NCBI GenBank assembly: GCA_934646965.1
Contig: CAKUEZ010000127.1
Coordinates: 1-5,576 of the forward strand
Source: an uncultured Collinsella sp.
GTDB lineage: Bacteria > Actinomycetota > Coriobacteriia > Coriobacteriales > Coriobacteriaceae
Reading direction: 5' to 3'
Length of the DNA: 5,576 bases
Part shown: positions 4,080 through 5,576 of the stretch, piece after piece
Position numbering within the stretch: the first letter of the stretch is position 1
Layout of the letters: every line of letters starts with the position of its first letter
The notes under the pieces: model-generated
What the model was told of the DNA's origin: nothing
The model's input: the letters and a program-made list of their open reading frames with translations, nothing else
Database searches by the model: none
Translations under genes and position numbers: made by a program

Positions 4080-5576
4080 CTAGCGCTTGCGGCGCTTGGT
4101 CGCGGCGACACCGGCAGCGGCAACGGTTGCGCCGGCGACGCCCAGGGCGGCGACCGTCATCGTGGTGGTATCCCCCGTGGCAACCAGGGCAGCGTCGGAC
4201 TTCTTTGCCGGTGCGGTCTTCTCAACCGTCTTGGTCGTGACGGTCGTTTTGGTCGGCGTCGCAGCGGGCTTGGTCTCGGGCTTGGTCTCAGGTTTCGTCT
4301 CGGGCTTCACCTCAGGCTGCGGCGACGGCTTAGAATCCGGCGTGGGCTGCGGATCGGGAGTCGGCGTAGCCTCGGGCGTAAACGTCAAGTCGGTGCTCAG
4401 CCACAGCGTGAGGAACCAGCCATTCTCGGGATCAATCACACTTGCCTCGCCCGCCTGGTAGTCGCACTCCACGCCGTTGACCATCAGCTTGGTGTCGGGC
4501 GTAAAGTAGAAACCGCGCGCCGGCTTAAAGTACAGACCGTAACGATAGGTCACGCCAGGCTTAAACGCGTCGATGTGGTTGGTGATGTGCTGATCCCAAA
4601 ACTCGACGGAATTCACCTCGCTGCCGTCGCTGCCCGTCCAGAATTCACACTGAAGGACGGAGTCCGAGCCAGCCGGAGTGCCCGCCGTAAAGACCGGCTT
4701 GTCGCCCGCCTTAAAGGTAGTCGTAGCGCCGTTGATCTCGATAAGGTCGATGGCATGCAACTCGCCAATCGGCTGCTCGCACAGCATGTTCGCCGCATTG
4801 GGAACAAATACGCCTTCGACCGTCTTGACGGTATTGCTCACCCATTGGCCGTTAACGTTCACGTTGTAATCCTCGGCGAGGGTGTTGTCGCCCTTGAGCC
4901 TCAGCTCGACGGAGTACATGTAGAACTTGCCCTCTTCGAAGTGGCCAATTTTCCTCATGCCCGGTGCGTACTTACCGGGGTCGGAATACCAGAAGGCAAC
5001 GGGGGTGAGCTCTCTGGGGTCGCTGCCGTCCATCTCCTCCCAGCACTCATACGCAATCTCATACTTATCGGCGTCGGCGGCAGGAATCGTCGCGGTCGTA
5101 CGCGGCGCCTCACCGGGTGCATAGTCGGTTTTCACGTCGTTGACGTTCAGGTTCTCGAGGGCTTGGCTTTCTGACGCTGCGAGCGTTATGGCACTGTCGA
5201 TGTTGTAGCGAATATAGTAGTCATCCCTGGTTTCGTTGATGACGACCGAACCGCCCGGCCTGTAGGCGTTGAAGATATCATCGGGGTCGCCCACGATGAT
5301 GCGGTCGCCCTCATAGTCGGTTCCGGTATACGTCAGTGCCGCGCCAATATAAAGAGCCTCATTGCGTGTGAGTCGATACGAGCCGCCTGCCGCGCCACCC
5401 GTAAAGGTCAGCGTCAGCCTCATGTGATCGTCAACAGGCTCAAAGCGAGCCGTCACATCGGACATAGATGCGTCCTGGACTTCAGCCAGGGTGCCCGAAG
5501 CAGCATCGGCCCGGTAGTACTTGGTTTCGACAAGTTCGCAGAGCGGCTTATCCGGCATACCGCCCTCGACATCGGG
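4080..5576 (-). CDS. Cell-wall-anchored surface protein with beta-rich repeats (5' end outside window)
   Basis: The frame stays open from the stop at 4080-4082 to the window edge. The first Met (codon at 5558) is preceded by six further in-frame codons and has no signal peptide, so it is probably internal and the N-terminus lies outside. Residue numbers here count from that Met. Residues 1-130 are beta-rich with no recognised motif. Two related domains follow, about 133-240 and 268-366, each with an aromatic ECWEEMDGSD or CEFWTGSDGS segment, then AFW or EFW, and ending in VNG after a Y-rich beta strand pair. Residues 393-457 form a Pro/Thr/Lys/Glu-rich stalk containing KPET repeats. The C-terminus is a sorting signal: LVATG (458-462), a hydrophobic Ala/Val-rich helix (about 467-486) and KRRKR. 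This predicts secretion and sortase-dependent attachment to peptidoglycan; ligand and role are unknown. It converges on nfnAB, and no clear terminator of its own was found. Confidence 0.85.
   Translation of the reverse strand, partial: PDVEGGMPDKPLCELVETKYYRADAASGTLAEVQDASMSDVTARFEPVDDHMRLTLTFTGGAAGGSYRLTRNEALYIGAALTYTGTDYEGDRIIVGDPDDIFNAYRPGGSVVINETRDDYYIRYNIDSAITLAASESQALENLNVNDVKTDYAPGEAPRTTATIPAADADKYEIAYECWEEMDGSDPRELTPVAFWYSDPGKYAPGMRKIGHFEEGKFYMYSVELRLKGDNTLAEDYNVNVNGQWVSNTVKTVEGVFVPNAANMLCEQPIGELHAIDLIEINGATTTFKAGDKPVFTAGTPAGSDSVLQCEFWTGSDGSEVNSVEFWDQHITNHIDAFKPGVTYRYGLYFKPARGFYFTPDTKLMVNGVECDYQAGEASVIDPENGWFLTLWLSTDLTFTPEATPTPDPQPTPDSKPSPQPEVKPETKPETKPETKPAATPTKTTVTTKTVEKTAPAKKSDAALVATGDTTTMTVAALGVAGATVAAAGVAATKRRKR
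4083..4187 (-). other. C-terminal cell-wall sorting signal with LVATG pentapeptide
   Basis: Reading on the minus strand, LVATGD (pentapeptide codons 4173-4187) is followed by a roughly 20-residue Ala/Val/Gly-rich membrane segment and a KRRKR tail, the three-part layout of sortase substrates. The second position is Val instead of the canonical Pro of LPxTG. The Thr-Gly cleavage pair and the following Asp are kept. Confidence 0.7.
4266..4313 (-). repeat. Four 12-bp tandem repeats encoding the E(T/V)KP stalk
   Basis: Four consecutive 12-bp copies encode EVKP, ETKP, ETKP and ETKP. Two neighbouring copies differ only in one third-position base; the outer two differ more. Such in-frame repeats can expand or contract by slippage, changing the length of the wall-spanning stalk without breaking the frame. 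Confidence 0.75.

Noticed and set aside
3853..4083. Plus-strand ORF of 76 codons across the repeat array
   Set aside because: Its peptide repeats only because the DNA repeats do, it lacks a ribosome-binding site, and the inverted symmetry of the DNA explains the sequence better.
4575..5174. Plus-strand ORF of 199 codons opposite the surface-protein gene
   Set aside because: Mirror frame of the minus-strand gene; the minus strand has the stalk, sorting signal and duplicated domains that prove its coding sense.
5556..5558. Met codon as the true start of the surface protein
   Set aside because: The frame is open upstream to the window edge and no signal peptide follows this Met, although a wall-anchored protein needs one. 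The GAGGGCGG upstream resembles a ribosome-binding site but is more likely coding sequence.

Overview
The window is GC-rich DNA with dense coding and strong G/C bias at third codon positions. It carries an electron-bifurcating NfnAB pair, a Gram-positive-type cell-wall-anchored surface protein and a single-copy pth gene. This combination suggests a strictly anaerobic, high-GC Gram-positive gut bacterium. My best guess is the class Coriobacteriia (Collinsella or a close relative), inferred from gene content and style rather than from any diagnostic marker.

Layout. Bases 1-93 are the last 30 codons of an unidentified plus-strand gene. Bases 94-444 are non-coding and mostly filled by a 202-bp element with perfect 22-bp terminal inverted repeats (128-329), followed by a tentative promoter for pth. 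pth (445-1074) encodes peptidyl-tRNA hydrolase. It is followed by a strong intrinsic terminator lying between two inverted copies of a small REP-like hairpin repeat (1077-1116 and 1235-1274). A -10 box and a structured leader of about 100 nt precede nfnA (1449-2288) and nfnB (2279-3688), which overlap by 10 bp and end at an intrinsic terminator. The surface-protein gene (4080-5576, minus strand, 5' end outside the window) converges on nfnAB.

The convergent intergenic region (3689-4079) holds a third REP-like hairpin and, at 3825-4044, the most unusual structure of the window. This is a tandem array of three inverted-repeat units. Each unit has 17-nt conserved arms around a loop of exactly 25 nt, and the three loops are unrelated in sequence. 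Two arm positions co-vary between units 1 and 3 (G-C versus A-T), and the middle unit is a hybrid with one arm of each type.

Functionally, Pth recycles peptidyl-tRNA. NfnAB would couple NADH, NADPH and ferredoxin pools in fermentative metabolism. The surface protein is a beta-rich repeat protein with a Pro/Lys-rich wall-spanning stalk and a non-canonical LVATG sorting motif. No CRISPR-Cas genes, rRNA, tRNA or complete transposase gene were seen.
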